Shown here piece by piece: positions 34,453-43,092 of a stretch of DNA of 64,000 bases. Origin of the DNA: Acidobacteriota bacterium. Lineage in GTDB: Bacteria; Acidobacteriota; Terriglobia; Terriglobales; Acidobacteriaceae. Under the pieces are notes generated by a model that saw only the letters and a program-made list of their open reading frames with translations, did not search any database and was not told the origin of the DNA. Position 1 is the stretch's first letter. Each line of letters starts with the position of its first letter. A program made the position numbers and the translations under genes. The stretch covers positions 1 through 64,000 of the forward strand of contig JAJYUB010000003.1 of NCBI GenBank assembly GCA_021792795.1, read 5' to 3'.

Positions 34453-37367
34453 CGGACCGAAGAAGTGTCAGCGCGACCTATCGCCTGCAATTTACAAACA
34501 AGTTTGGGTTTGCCGACGCCGAAGCGATAACTCCCTATCTCCACAATCTCGGCATTAGCCATATCTACGCTTCACCAGTGTTTGAAGCGCGGCCTGGGAG
34601 CCTCAGTGGCTACGATACCTGCGATTTTTCCCGGATCAGTCCGGAACTTGGCGGGGAAGAAGCCTTCCACTCGCTCGTGAACGCGCTGCACCGCAAGGGA
34701 ATGGGGCTGGTCCTCGATTTCGTCCCCAATCACATGAGCGCCCATCCCCAGTGGAACCGGTGGTGGCGAAGCGTCTTGGCCAACGGCCCGTCTTCTTCCG
34801 TGTCGGAATATTTCGATGTCGATTGGAACCCTGTCAACTCCAACCTGCACGGCAAGGTCCTGCTCGCGATTCTTGAACGGCAATACGGCGACGTGCTCGA
34901 GTCGGGAGAAATGCGCATTGCATATCGCGATGGAGAGTTTTGCCTGCTGTACGGCGACTGCAATTTGCCGCTCAATCCGCGTCAGATGAAGGTCCTGCTT
35001 CGTCATCGGTGGCACGAAGCGGTAGAGTCAGTCGATATCGACCATGCAACACGCCAGGAGTTTGAAAGCATTCTGTTCCATCTGGACCACATTCCCAGCT
35101 ATCAAGAGGCAGGCTTGATGGCGCGCGCCGATCGCGAGCGCGAGACGGCCATTGTTACGCGCCGGTTGATTCAGGTGATGCAGGCAAGCCCGGCGCTGCG
35201 CGACCACTTGGGACGTGTGATAGAGGAATACAACGGTATCCCCGGTCGGCCAGAATCGTTCGATCTGCTGCATGAGCTTCTGGAGCAACAGCCGTATCGG
35301 CTCTCGTACTGGCGCACGGCAATGCAGGAAATCAACTATCGGCGCTTCTTCGACATTAACGACCTCATCGGCCTGCGTATGGAGTACGAACCGTTGTTTC
35401 GCACGGCCCACGTCAAGCTAATTGAGTTGGCAGAGAAGGGCGCCATCGACGGCGTGAGGCTCGACCACATCGATGGATTGCTCGATCCGCAACAGTATCT
35501 GTTACATTTGCGCGCCGTTACCGTAAAATCGGCGAGGCCATTGTATTTGATTGTCGAGAAAATACTGGCGCGGCAGGAATGGTTGAGCCCAAATTGGCCC
35601 GTCGATGGCGCTACAGGCTATGAATATCTGGCCCTGTTGAACGGGTTATGGGTCGAGGAACGAAATCTTCCAGAGATAGACCAAATCTATCTGCACTTTC
35701 GTGAACGAAGAAAGCCGGACCGGGATGCCGTTTATCATGCCAAGAAGTTGATCACAGCTTCCTCCATGGCGAGCGAGTTGAATGTCCTGGCGCACGAGCT
35801 GAATCTTCTTTCCGAAGAAAATCGCCGCAGTCGCGACTTCACTCTCGACGGACTGCAAGAGGCGCTGCGGGAGGTGGTTGCTTGCTTTCCCGTCTATCGC
35901 ACCTATATTTCCGCGCGCGGCTTCAGCGCCACCGACGAAATGGCCATTGACGAGGCAATCGGCCAGGCGAGGCGCAGGAATCCAAGTATCGATTATTCCA
36001 TCTTCGAATTCATCCGGGGCCACATCTGTCCTGTGCGGCAGCCGGAGGAACCAGAAGAAAACTTTGCGGAACGCCTCCGCTTTGCCATGAAGTTTCAGCA
36101 ATACACCAGCCCGGTGCAAGCCAAGGGCATGGAAGACACGGTGTTCTATCGCTACAGTCCGCTGGCTTCGCTGAATGAAGTGGGCACTGGGACCGGTCGC
36201 AGAGCGACCACTCCGCAGGAATTCCACGACGCTAACATCCATCGCATGGAACGCTGGCCAAATGCGATGCTGACAACTTCCACACACGATACAAAGCGCG
36301 GTGAGGATGCACGCATGCGCATCCATGTTTTGACTGAACTGCCGGAAGAGTGGAGATCCAATTTGCTGCAATGGTCTCACGTGAACGAAAGAGCCAAGAC
36401 CCTGGTGAATGGCCACCCTGCGCCGGATCGTGGCGACGAGTATCTGTATTACCAGACGCTGCTCGGGATGTGGCCTCCGCGGCAGAAGGTACCCGAGGAC
36501 GATACTGTCGCCCGGATGAAGGCCTTTATGAACAAGGCCCTGAAAGAGGCAAAAGTCCACACCAGCTGGGTCAATCCATCCAATGAATACGACGGCGCCG
36601 TGGAAAAATTTGCAGAACAGACCTTGCGCGGCGCATCTTCGTCGGCATTCCTCGCATCCTTCGTTCCCTTTGCAGAGCGAATCGCGGTCCTGGCGGCGTG
36701 GGGATCGATTTCTCAAATTGCCCTGAAGCTGATGAGTCCCGGCGTTGTCGATACCTACCAGGGCGGTGAGTTGTGGGACCTCAGCCTGGTGGACCCTGAC
36801 AATCGTCGCTCGGTCGATTACGACACACGCCGGCAGCGGCTGGATGCACTGACGAAGCACATTGTCGGTCCGCATCTCTCGCCTGAGAAACGGTCTCGCG
36901 CAGTCGCGGAGATTTGCGAATCCTGGTGGACCGGTGACGTAAAGCTGTTCTACGTTGCACAGGGACTGCGGCTGCGAGAGAAGGAGCCCGACTTGCTCCT
37001 ACGCGGCAGCTATTATCCTCTGAGTGCGGAAGGAGAGAATGCCGAGCATCTGGTTGCCTTCGCTCGGGAATACGACGGAAAAATTTTGCTGACCATCGCG
37101 GCGCGTTGGTTCGCATCTTTATTGTCGAAACCGGCGGCACTGCAGGACCTGGAGAAGAATCTTCAGCAGGCCTTCATCGAGATTCCCGCGGTTGAATCGT
37201 CGAATCGATCGACGCCAATGAACTTTACCAATGTTCTGACCGGAGCGGCTGTCCATGCCGAGAATGTAAATGGCATGATGCGGCTGCGCGCGGGAGAAGT
37301 CTTGGGTGCGCTGCCTGCTGTATGGCTGCTCGGCAGTCGCGAAAAGCGCGTCAAGGGCTGTCCGTGA
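34449..37367 (+). CDS. treY: Malto-oligosyltrehalose synthase
   Basis: TreY isomerises the reducing-end glucose of maltodextrins to an alpha,alpha-1,1 bond, giving TreZ its substrate. The 972-residue length is larger than the usual 700 to 900. SATYRLQFTNKFGFADA at the N-terminus, GLVLDFVPNHMS (86-97), GVRLDHIDGL (335-344, nucleophile D339), LIVEKIL (E370) and TTSTHDTKRGEDAR are all typical of the family. It overlaps treZ by four bases (ATGA), so both enzymes are translated together. With GH15 upstream, the operon makes trehalose from glycogen or maltodextrins, a desiccation and osmotic protectant. Confidence 0.93.
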   Translation: MTDRRSVSATYRLQFTNKFGFADAEAITPYLHNLGISHIYASPVFEARPGSLSGYDTCDFSRISPELGGEEAFHSLVNALHRKGMGLVLDFVPNHMSAHPQWNRWWRSVLANGPSSSVSEYFDVDWNPVNSNLHGKVLLAILERQYGDVLESGEMRIAYRDGEFCLLYGDCNLPLNPRQMKVLLRHRWHEAVESVDIDHATRQEFESILFHLDHIPSYQEAGLMARADRERETAIVTRRLIQVMQASPALRDHLGRVIEEYNGIPGRPESFDLLHELLEQQPYRLSYWRTAMQEINYRRFFDINDLIGLRMEYEPLFRTAHVKLIELAEKGAIDGVRLDHIDGLLDPQQYLLHLRAVTVKSARPLYLIVEKILARQEWLSPNWPVDGATGYEYLALLNGLWVEERNLPEIDQIYLHFRERRKPDRDAVYHAKKLITASSMASELNVLAHELNLLSEENRRSRDFTLDGLQEALREVVACFPVYRTYISARGFSATDEMAIDEAIGQARRRNPSIDYSIFEFIRGHICPVRQPEEPEENFAERLRFAMKFQQYTSPVQAKGMEDTVFYRYSPLASLNEVGTGTGRRATTPQEFHDANIHRMERWPNAMLTTSTHDTKRGEDARMRIHVLTELPEEWRSNLLQWSHVNERAKTLVNGHPAPDRGDEYLYYQTLLGMWPPRQKVPEDDTVARMKAFMNKALKEAKVHTSWVNPSNEYDGAVEKFAEQTLRGASSSAFLASFVPFAERIAVLAAWGSISQIALKLMSPGVVDTYQGGELWDLSLVDPDNRRSVDYDTRRQRLDALTKHIVGPHLSPEKRSRAVAEICESWWTGDVKLFYVAQGLRLREKEPDLLLRGSYYPLSAEGENAEHLVAFAREYDGKILLTIAARWFASLLSKPAALQDLEKNLQQAFIEIPAVESSNRSTPMNFTNVLTGAAVHAENVNGMMRLRAGEVLGALPAVWLLGSREKRVKGCP

Positions 37368-37393
37368 ACGCTGCCCGATCCATCTTGGTTCCG

Positions 37394-38824
37394 CTAGAAG
37401 GCTTCGGAGTTTCCCGAGTCGGGCTCGAATCCGACCATCTGCATGGCATTCGTAATTTCATTGTTGCGCATAAAGTAATTCCAGCAGAAGCCGGTGCGAA
37501 GGTTCTCCGCCATCATCACGCTGATTCCTAAATCTATGCCGAGTTGATCTTCTGCATACCAGTTGGACTGCGGTTGAAATGCGTCGATAAATCCATAGCG
37601 GGTCCAGGCTTTCTCGCCATATTTTTCCCGAATCGACAGCAAAACATGGGAACACTCGGCGGGCAAAAAAACCAACGAACCGGCCGTCGCGCACGGCACA
37701 ATGGTCCCGTCGATGCCGCCAAACTGCGGCGGCCCACCCCACACGCGATAGCCTGTAGGCGACTCTGAAGCCGTGATCCCCCACAGGTTCTGGTCCATCC
37801 AGTGAAACTGGCGGCCCAGTGTCAGGCAAAAGAGCTGATGTGCCCGCGTGGCCGCAATCGAATTCACGAAATAGTTGGCGTGTTCATCGCGCAGATGCCG
37901 AAAATCGCACCAGGCGTGCGCATACTGATGAATAAACAGCGGCGCTATGCCGCTGATGAATTCGATGCCGCCAAACTCAATAATTGGACGAGTCACAGCG
38001 TTCCAGGCGCTCGGCGGAATGGCATTGCGAGGTGCGCCGATCGCCATCAGCAGCATCGTCAGCATCTCGGCATAGACGTCCCAACGATATTTAATGAACC
38101 CCGACTCAGGCAGCCAGCCCATTGACAGCGTGTCGCTGCCGTTCAGCATCCATTGCCAATCCACACGATTGTACAGAGTGGTTGCCAGCGCATGGATGCG
38201 AAGATTGCCGCTGAAATACTGGCGGCATAGCAGAATGCCGGAGAGCAGCAGGGACGTGTCGATGGAGGAAAGCTCTGAGCCGAAAAGTCGCTCGCCACTT
38301 TCAATGTCCAGAAAGTGATACAAAAATCCATGCACATGCGGACACTGCTCCAGCAGAAACGCCAGCGTGGTCTCGACCCGCTGTTCGCAAACGGAGGGCG
38401 GCAAGTACTTGCGATGGGCCGCAATACACAGGGCACTCAGGCCAAACCCAGTGGCCGCGATGCTGGCAACGCGGCTGTCGGAGCGGCCGACCGCGGGAGC
38501 GTGGTCCCGTATCAGGCCCGTTGTCGGATGCGCCTGGTCGTAGAAATAGGCCACACCGCGGCCTTCCATGTCGTCCAGCATTGCATCGACCACAGTGGAA
38601 ATCTGGGTGAGCGGGCGATTGATGAATTGTCCCGGCGGGTGGGGATACTTTTTTGCGACTTCACTTTCTCGCTGCGGCGCCTTTTCTTCCGCCGGGGCAG
38701 TGGTCTGTGGCTGCGCGGGTGCTGATGCTTGCGCCATTCCCGGCAGTCCCATCGCCAGTCCGGCAGCGGCAGATGCCCCGACTCGGCGTATCAAATCGCG
38801 GCGTGTAACTTGCTTGTCGTTCAA
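37394..38824 (-). CDS. Tat-exported GH144-like (glycoamylase-fold) endo-beta-1,2-glucanase
   Basis: A 476-residue protein with a twin-arginine signal (TRRDLIRRVGASAAAGLAM), a proline-rich spacer and an (alpha/alpha)6 barrel of the glycoamylase type (PF10091-like). Family features are VASIAATGFGLSALCIAAHR, GFLYHFLDIESGERLFGSEL, SSIDTSLLLSGIL, GWLPESGFIKYRWDVYAEML, and FIHQYAHAWCDFR. Characterised GH144 enzymes cut linear beta-1,2-glucan; the match here is by pattern, so the substrate is a prediction. It is convergent with treY. The same fold makes up the C-terminal third of the glucan-synthase-like protein 9 kb away, supporting a shared beta-glucan theme. Confidence 0.75.
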   Translation of the reverse strand: MNDKQVTRRDLIRRVGASAAAGLAMGLPGMAQASAPAQPQTTAPAEEKAPQRESEVAKKYPHPPGQFINRPLTQISTVVDAMLDDMEGRGVAYFYDQAHPTTGLIRDHAPAVGRSDSRVASIAATGFGLSALCIAAHRKYLPPSVCEQRVETTLAFLLEQCPHVHGFLYHFLDIESGERLFGSELSSIDTSLLLSGILLCRQYFSGNLRIHALATTLYNRVDWQWMLNGSDTLSMGWLPESGFIKYRWDVYAEMLTMLLMAIGAPRNAIPPSAWNAVTRPIIEFGGIEFISGIAPLFIHQYAHAWCDFRHLRDEHANYFVNSIAATRAHQLFCLTLGRQFHWMDQNLWGITASESPTGYRVWGGPPQFGGIDGTIVPCATAGSLVFLPAECSHVLLSIREKYGEKAWTRYGFIDAFQPQSNWYAEDQLGIDLGISVMMAENLRTGFCWNYFMRNNEITNAMQMVGFEPDSGNSEAF

Positions 38825-39046
38825 TCGGGCAGCAATCCTTACTTAGTAGAATAAAGGGATTGGGTCGCCAACACATTTTCCCTGCGCACAGCGATCCATC
38901 CTACCGTGTTAGACACCAACTTGCCACCAAAAGGAGCCTTGGGTGTGAAATATTTATCAAGCTCGCGGCGATGACAGCACGCTGATCTTGCAAGACCTGG
39001 CGCAAAGAATCGACAATTTCGCCTGCGTTCGGCATATCGAAACGCC

Positions 39047-39130
39047 TCAGCGCTTCTTATGCTCGAAATAAATGACCGGACCGTTTCGACGAATGCTGGC
39101 TTTCAACATTCCTTGGGCATCGCTCGCGGT
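39047..39130 (-). pseudogene. 2-oxoacid dehydrogenase E1 beta fragment
   Basis: In a frame different from that of the E1 alpha gene, 27 codons ending at TGA 39047-39049 read ASDAQGMLKASIRRN then GPVIYFEHKKR. This matches the E1 beta segment normally written [23 protein letters not shown], near the middle of the protein. No other part of E1 beta was found on either side. The piece overlaps the last 28 bases of the E1 alpha frame. It is what remains of the partner gene that normally follows E1 alpha. Confidence 0.55.
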
Positions 39131-40185
39131 AAATCCTTGCGGTGAAGTTCCAGATCGCGAATGTCAAACGAGGACAGAGAATCCAGGCACTCGATTGGCT
39201 CCAGTGGCGGAGCTTTCTCGGCCACTACAATGGCGTCGTCAAGCTCCTTCTGGAACGCATCTGAAATTTTCTTCTTCCAGGCGCCCGAAAAAAGCCCCTT
39301 GCCGGTCAGGTAGCGTTCCATGGCAGCGATGGGATCTTTCGACTTCCACTCCTCCACTTCCTCCTCCGCGCGATATTTTGCCGGATCAATCTCAGCGTGG
39401 CCATGCCCGCGAGAGGTTTGGGCTTCAATCAGCGTCGGGCCTCCGCCGGATCGAGCTCGCTCAATGGCTTCCTGCGCGACCCGATACATGGCGACCGCAT
39501 CGTTGCCATCCACTGTGATAGTCGGAAAACCGTACTCCATTGCCTTCCGGCCGATGTCGTCCGCCTCGGTCTGCAATTTCACTGAGACAGATTCCCCCCA
39601 CAAATTGTTCCGGCAAACATAGACGATGGGCAAATTGCGAACGCCGGCAAAATTCAGCGCTTCATCCCAGAAGCCTAGCGAGGTTGGGCCTTCGTCGGAG
39701 AAAGCGACGACGACGTTGTCATTTTTCTTCATCTGGTTGGCCGCTGCGATGCCGGTCCCGAAATTCAACTGGGCGGCAATCGTAGAGGCCGGGGTGAGGA
39801 TGTTCCGTGGCGCATGTCTGCGGCGCGCGGGTGCCGAACGACCTTTATCTGGGCTGGTGCTGGGCCCGTAAAGTTGGCGGAATATGGCAGCTAGAGGCAC
39901 GCCCTTGATGAAATTCAAGATAAAATCGCGATGCGACGGCGCCACCGTGTCCTCGGGGCGCAAATCGATGGCCGCGCCTACCGCTGCGGCCTCCTGGCCG
40001 ACGGTTGCGTGGTAGTTGCCCTTGAATCTCGCCTGCTTTGTTATGGTCAGTGCCCGCTCTTCCAGAAGGCGGCACTTCAGCATAGTGCTGTACAGTTGCT
40101 TCAGCTTGTCGTTACTAATCAATGGGTTGGTGTGGTTTGAGTTTGGCATCCCATCTGCGACCAGGTCCTTTACTTTTGTCGCCAT
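39103..40185 (-). CDS. TPP-dependent 2-oxoacid dehydrogenase E1 alpha, probably decaying
   Basis: A 360-residue protein of the pyruvate/branched-chain/acetoin dehydrogenase E1 alpha family: KLKQLYSTMLKCRLLEERAL, NYHATVGQEAAAVGAAIDL, TIAAQLNFGTGIAAANQM, GFWDEALNFAGVRNLPIVYV and SRGHGHAEIDPAKYR. The thiamine-pyrophosphate motif normally starts GDG about 30 residues before NN; here it reads S-D-E (FSDEGPTSLGFW), so two of three residues are changed although CRNN is kept. The loop DKGRSAPARRRHAPRNI is also unusual. Residues after about 335 look out of family. Its E1 beta partner survives only as a fragment downstream. The gene is probably non-functional or has changed role. Confidence 0.7.
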   Translation of the reverse strand: MATKVKDLVADGMPNSNHTNPLISNDKLKQLYSTMLKCRLLEERALTITKQARFKGNYHATVGQEAAAVGAAIDLRPEDTVAPSHRDFILNFIKGVPLAAIFRQLYGPSTSPDKGRSAPARRRHAPRNILTPASTIAAQLNFGTGIAAANQMKKNDNVVVAFSDEGPTSLGFWDEALNFAGVRNLPIVYVCRNNLWGESVSVKLQTEADDIGRKAMEYGFPTITVDGNDAVAMYRVAQEAIERARSGGGPTLIEAQTSRGHGHAEIDPAKYRAEEEVEEWKSKDPIAAMERYLTGKGLFSGAWKKKISDAFQKELDDAIVVAEKAPPLEPIECLDSLSSFDIRDLELHRKDLPRAMPKEC

Positions 40186-40492
40186 TCTTCAGGTGGTCCT
40201 CGATAGAGTTAGTGTAGCTCAACAAGGGGCCAGTCTCTTTCGGCAGATTGCTCGCGGACGGTTCTGCGCCGTACTTCAAATCCGTCGTGCGTCGATTTCC
40301 ACGACGGTGTGCAAGGGCCTGTGAATATCAAGGTCCCGCATGCGCAAAGACCCTCTATTTTTCTGCTCTTCGACCTGTTTGCACCAATCTCGTGGCCATT
40401 GGTTTTCAAGACGCGGATCGAAATTCTTCTGACCCTGGGGCTTCGCCGTTTGTGCGCGCGTTTGCGCGAAAACAGTTCGGCGCACAACCTCA
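40186..40492. other. Gap between argJ and E1 alpha, nothing recognised
   Basis: About 300 bases hold frames in both directions (for example minus 40276-40485 and plus 40309-40515), with conflicting, low-plausibility translations. No terminator or operator stands out. The region may be a degraded gene. Confidence 0.4.
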
Positions 40493-41746
40493 TCAAGTCG
40501 AATACTCCGCGTTGATCCGCACGTACTCCGCGGTCAGGTCGCAGGTCAGAAAATCGCAGCCAGCGTGTCCCATTCCAAGGTCCAACCGAACATTCACGGT
40601 CCGTTGCAGCATCGCTTCGTGGACCTTGTCTTTGTCGAAATCGTTTGCCGCCCGGCCGTTGCGGCAAACCGGCAGACCCGCTATCCAAATCGATGTTCGT
40701 ACCGGGTCGATAGGCGCGCCAGAATACCCCGCGGCAGCCAGAATTCGGCCCCAGTTTGGATCGCAGCCGGCAAATGCAGTCTTCACCAAGGGAGAATTCG
40801 CAATGCTGCGGGCGATCCGCTTCGCGTCGTCCCTGGAGGATGCGCCGTCGATCGCCAGTTCAATCACGTGGCCTGCGCCTTCGCCGTCCTCCATCACTTG
40901 CCTTGCCAGCGACCCGCAGACTTCCAGCAGCGCGCCGGAGAAAGCATGCGAGGCCGGCCCGTCGGTGGAATGCGTGATGGATACGCCGCTGGCTCCGCTG
41001 GCCAGCAACAGCACGGTGTCGTTGGTTGAAGTGTCGCCGTCGATCGAGATGCAATTGAACGTGGGTTCGATGGCATCGTTCAAGTATTTCTGCAGATCGG
41101 GCGCTTCCACCTTCGCATCCGTAAAAATGTAGACCAGCATGGTTGCGTGTGGGACCAATTGTGGCGCAATCATGCCCGCTCCCTTGGCCACTCCAAACAA
41201 ATGGACCTGCCTGTCGCCCATGTTGATCGCAGCACTGGCGATTTTCGCGCGCGTATCGGTGGTCAGGATTGCTTCCGCGAATTGCTGTACGTGGGCAGCG
41301 CTCTCTCCTAACCGCGTCGCAATCTGTGGCAGCGCTTCGACCAGCTTTTCGGCAGGAAGAGGTACTCCGATAATGCCCGTGGAAGAAGGAAAAACCTCTT
41401 CTGTGGAGCAGGCAAATTTCTTGGCGGCAGCCTTGCACACCGTCAGGCAGGCTGCAACGCCTTGTTCGCCGGTGGCGCAGTTGGCATTGCCGGCATTCAC
41501 CGCGACGAATCGTACCCGGCCGCCAGATTGTCGCAGGTGGTCGCGGCCGACAAGAACAGGCGCGGCCATCATGCGATTGCTGGTGAAGACGGCGGCTGCG
41601 GTTGTTCCTTCCACCGCGTCAGCGCAGGCAAAGTCTGGCTTGCCGCTTGGCTTGATGCCCGCCCGCGCCGCGCCAAAGCGAAAACCCGCTGGCCTGTGCG
41701 AGAAAGAGAAAGAGGGAGGCGAGAAAGCTTCGTGCGACATTGCCAT
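40493..41746 (-). CDS. argJ: Glutamate N-acetyltransferase / amino-acid N-acetyltransferase
   Basis: ArgJ transfers the acetyl group from N-acetylornithine to glutamate (and may use acetyl-CoA), closing the cyclic arginine pathway. The sequence has AAAVFTSNRMMAAPV, VNAGNANCATGEQG, FPSSTGIIGVPLPAEKL, ILTTDTRAKIAS and GAGMIAPQLVPHATMLVYIF. The last holds the Ala-Thr autocleavage site, with a short insertion against the usual APNMATML. FAGCDPNWGRILAAAGYSG is in the beta subunit. The start is ATG 41746 or 41740; the frame remains open to 41911 but that would overlap the divergent ABC gene. It is separate from the arg operon but only 0.8 kb from its end. Confidence 0.9.
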   Translation of the reverse strand: MAMSHEAFSPPSFSFSHRPAGFRFGAARAGIKPSGKPDFACADAVEGTTAAAVFTSNRMMAAPVLVGRDHLRQSGGRVRFVAVNAGNANCATGEQGVAACLTVCKAAAKKFACSTEEVFPSSTGIIGVPLPAEKLVEALPQIATRLGESAAHVQQFAEAILTTDTRAKIASAAINMGDRQVHLFGVAKGAGMIAPQLVPHATMLVYIFTDAKVEAPDLQKYLNDAIEPTFNCISIDGDTSTNDTVLLLASGASGVSITHSTDGPASHAFSGALLEVCGSLARQVMEDGEGAGHVIELAIDGASSRDDAKRIARSIANSPLVKTAFAGCDPNWGRILAAAGYSGAPIDPVRTSIWIAGLPVCRNGRAANDFDKDKVHEAMLQRTVNVRLDLGMGHAGCDFLTCDLTAEYVRINAEYST

Positions 41747-41759
41747 TATCCTTGTATGA

Positions 41760-42554
41760 ATGGAAGCAGAATTGGGTCCATCGTTATTTATTGAAATGAA
41801 AAATATTTCTGTGGCGCGCGGCGATGCCATCGTGCTCCACGAGCTTTCGCTGCGCGTCGGCCAGCGCGAACACATTGCCATTCTGGGTCCCAACGGCTCC
41901 GGAAAATCCACCCTGATCCAAACCCTTACCTGCCGGCTCTATCCGCTGGTGCGGGAAGACTCGTACCTGCGGATCTTCGGCCGCGAACGATGGGACCTGA
42001 CCGAGCTGCGCCGGCACCTGGGCGCTGTTGCTGCGGAGTTGCCAGGCGAACGCACGCCGCAAACAACGGGTCGCGATGCAGTGGTGTCGGGATTCTTTTC
42101 GAGCTCGACCTTGTGGCCGCACTTCCACGTGACTGCGCCAATGTGGCAGCGGGCGGACGAAATTCTTCACTTGCTGGAAGTCGAACACCTCCGCAACAAG
42201 CCGGTCGGCCAAATGTCGGCGGGAGAAACGAAACGCATCCTGATTGGGCGGGCCATCGTGCATCGGCCAAAAATTCTTTTGCTGGACGAGCCCAGTAACG
42301 GGTTGGACCTCGCCGCGCAGTGGGAGCTGCGGCACACCATGCGCCGGTTGGCGCAGCAGGGAACCGGGGTTCTTTTGATCACCCATCATCTTTCCGACAT
42401 TCTGCCGGAAATCGAACGCGTCGTCATGATGCAGGCGGGTCGCATTGTCGGCGATGGTTCGAAGGCCGAGATGCTGGCCGCGGACCGGTTGCAACAACTG
42501 TTTGGGGTGGAGGTGGAACTTGCCGAGCGAAATGGTTTTTATCATGCTTGGTGA
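41760..42554 (+). CDS. Stand-alone ABC transporter ATPase
   Basis: A 264-residue nucleotide-binding subunit: Walker A GPNGSGKST near residues 43-51, signature QMSAGETKRILIGRA, Walker B KILLLDEPSNGLDLAA, and the His switch LLITHHLSDI. The sequence resembles ModF/YlmA-type ATPases, but no permease or binding protein is adjacent, so the substrate is unknown. It starts 14-20 bases from the divergent argJ start; the internal ATG 41796 (MKNISVARGDAIVL) would leave more room for promoters and is a reasonable alternative. The gene is convergent with the acetyltransferase gene that ends the arg operon. Confidence 0.8.
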   Translation: MEAELGPSLFIEMKNISVARGDAIVLHELSLRVGQREHIAILGPNGSGKSTLIQTLTCRLYPLVREDSYLRIFGRERWDLTELRRHLGAVAAELPGERTPQTTGRDAVVSGFFSSSTLWPHFHVTAPMWQRADEILHLLEVEHLRNKPVGQMSAGETKRILIGRAIVHRPKILLLDEPSNGLDLAAQWELRHTMRRLAQQGTGVLLITHHLSDILPEIERVVMMQAGRIVGDGSKAEMLAADRLQQLFGVEVELAERNGFYHAW

Positions 42555-42573
42555 TTTGCCTCGGACGGCCACT

Positions 42574-43092
42574 CTATATTTGTAATGGGACCAGGTGCTC
42601 TTTTACCCGCACCGGACCCAACACGGCTGTGTCCGGCAACGTGCCGCGGGCCATGGCAAACTCATCGCACGCATTCAGCCGCGGGCAATTCGCGCAATCT
42701 TTGTAGATTTTGTCCGGCAATGCAGTCCGGTCGACCTGCGCAAATCCGAAGCGCTGAAAAAATCCGGGGATACGAGTAAACAGGCAGACACACGGAACGC
42801 AGTGGCTCTCCGCTTCTTCCAGCAACGCTTCCACCAGGTGCCCGCCCGCGCCCTGCTTCTTGGCTTTTTCGCTGACGGCGATCGAACGGATCTCCGCGAG
42901 ATGCGGGCCGTACAGATGCAGCGCTCCGCAGCCCAGGAACTCTCCGTCGTCGGTCTCGACCACGGTGAAATCGCGGACATTCTCGTAGATCTCTGCAAAC
43001 GTGCGCGGAAGCAGCGTGCCATCGTAGGACAGGCTTCGAATCAGGCCGTGGATCGCGTTTGCATCCGGCAAACGCGCCTTACGGGCCCGCAT
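42574..43092 (-). CDS. GNAT acetyltransferase, N-acetylglutamate synthase-like
   Basis: A 172-residue GNAT protein with RKARLPDANAIHGLIRSLS at the N-terminus and the acetyl-CoA loop SEKAKKQGAGGHLVEALLEE. PGFFQRFGFAQVDRTALPDKIYKDC is typical of the short N-acetylglutamate synthases homologous to the C-terminal domain of ArgA. The Cys cluster KDCANCPRLNACDE is also common in that group. ATG 43092 is preceded by GGAGG at ideal spacing and overlaps the end of argH by 14 bases, making it the last gene of the arg operon. It would make N-acetylglutamate from acetyl-CoA, priming the cycle kept going by ArgJ. Confidence 0.8.
   Translation of the reverse strand: MRARKARLPDANAIHGLIRSLSYDGTLLPRTFAEIYENVRDFTVVETDDGEFLGCGALHLYGPHLAEIRSIAVSEKAKKQGAGGHLVEALLEEAESHCVPCVCLFTRIPGFFQRFGFAQVDRTALPDKIYKDCANCPRLNACDEFAMARGTLPDTAVLGPVRVKEHLVPLQI

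Noticed and set aside
37410-37445. tRNA T-loop-like string GGGCTCGAATCCGACC
   Set aside because: It lies in the end of the GH144-like coding sequence and no cloverleaf can be built around it.
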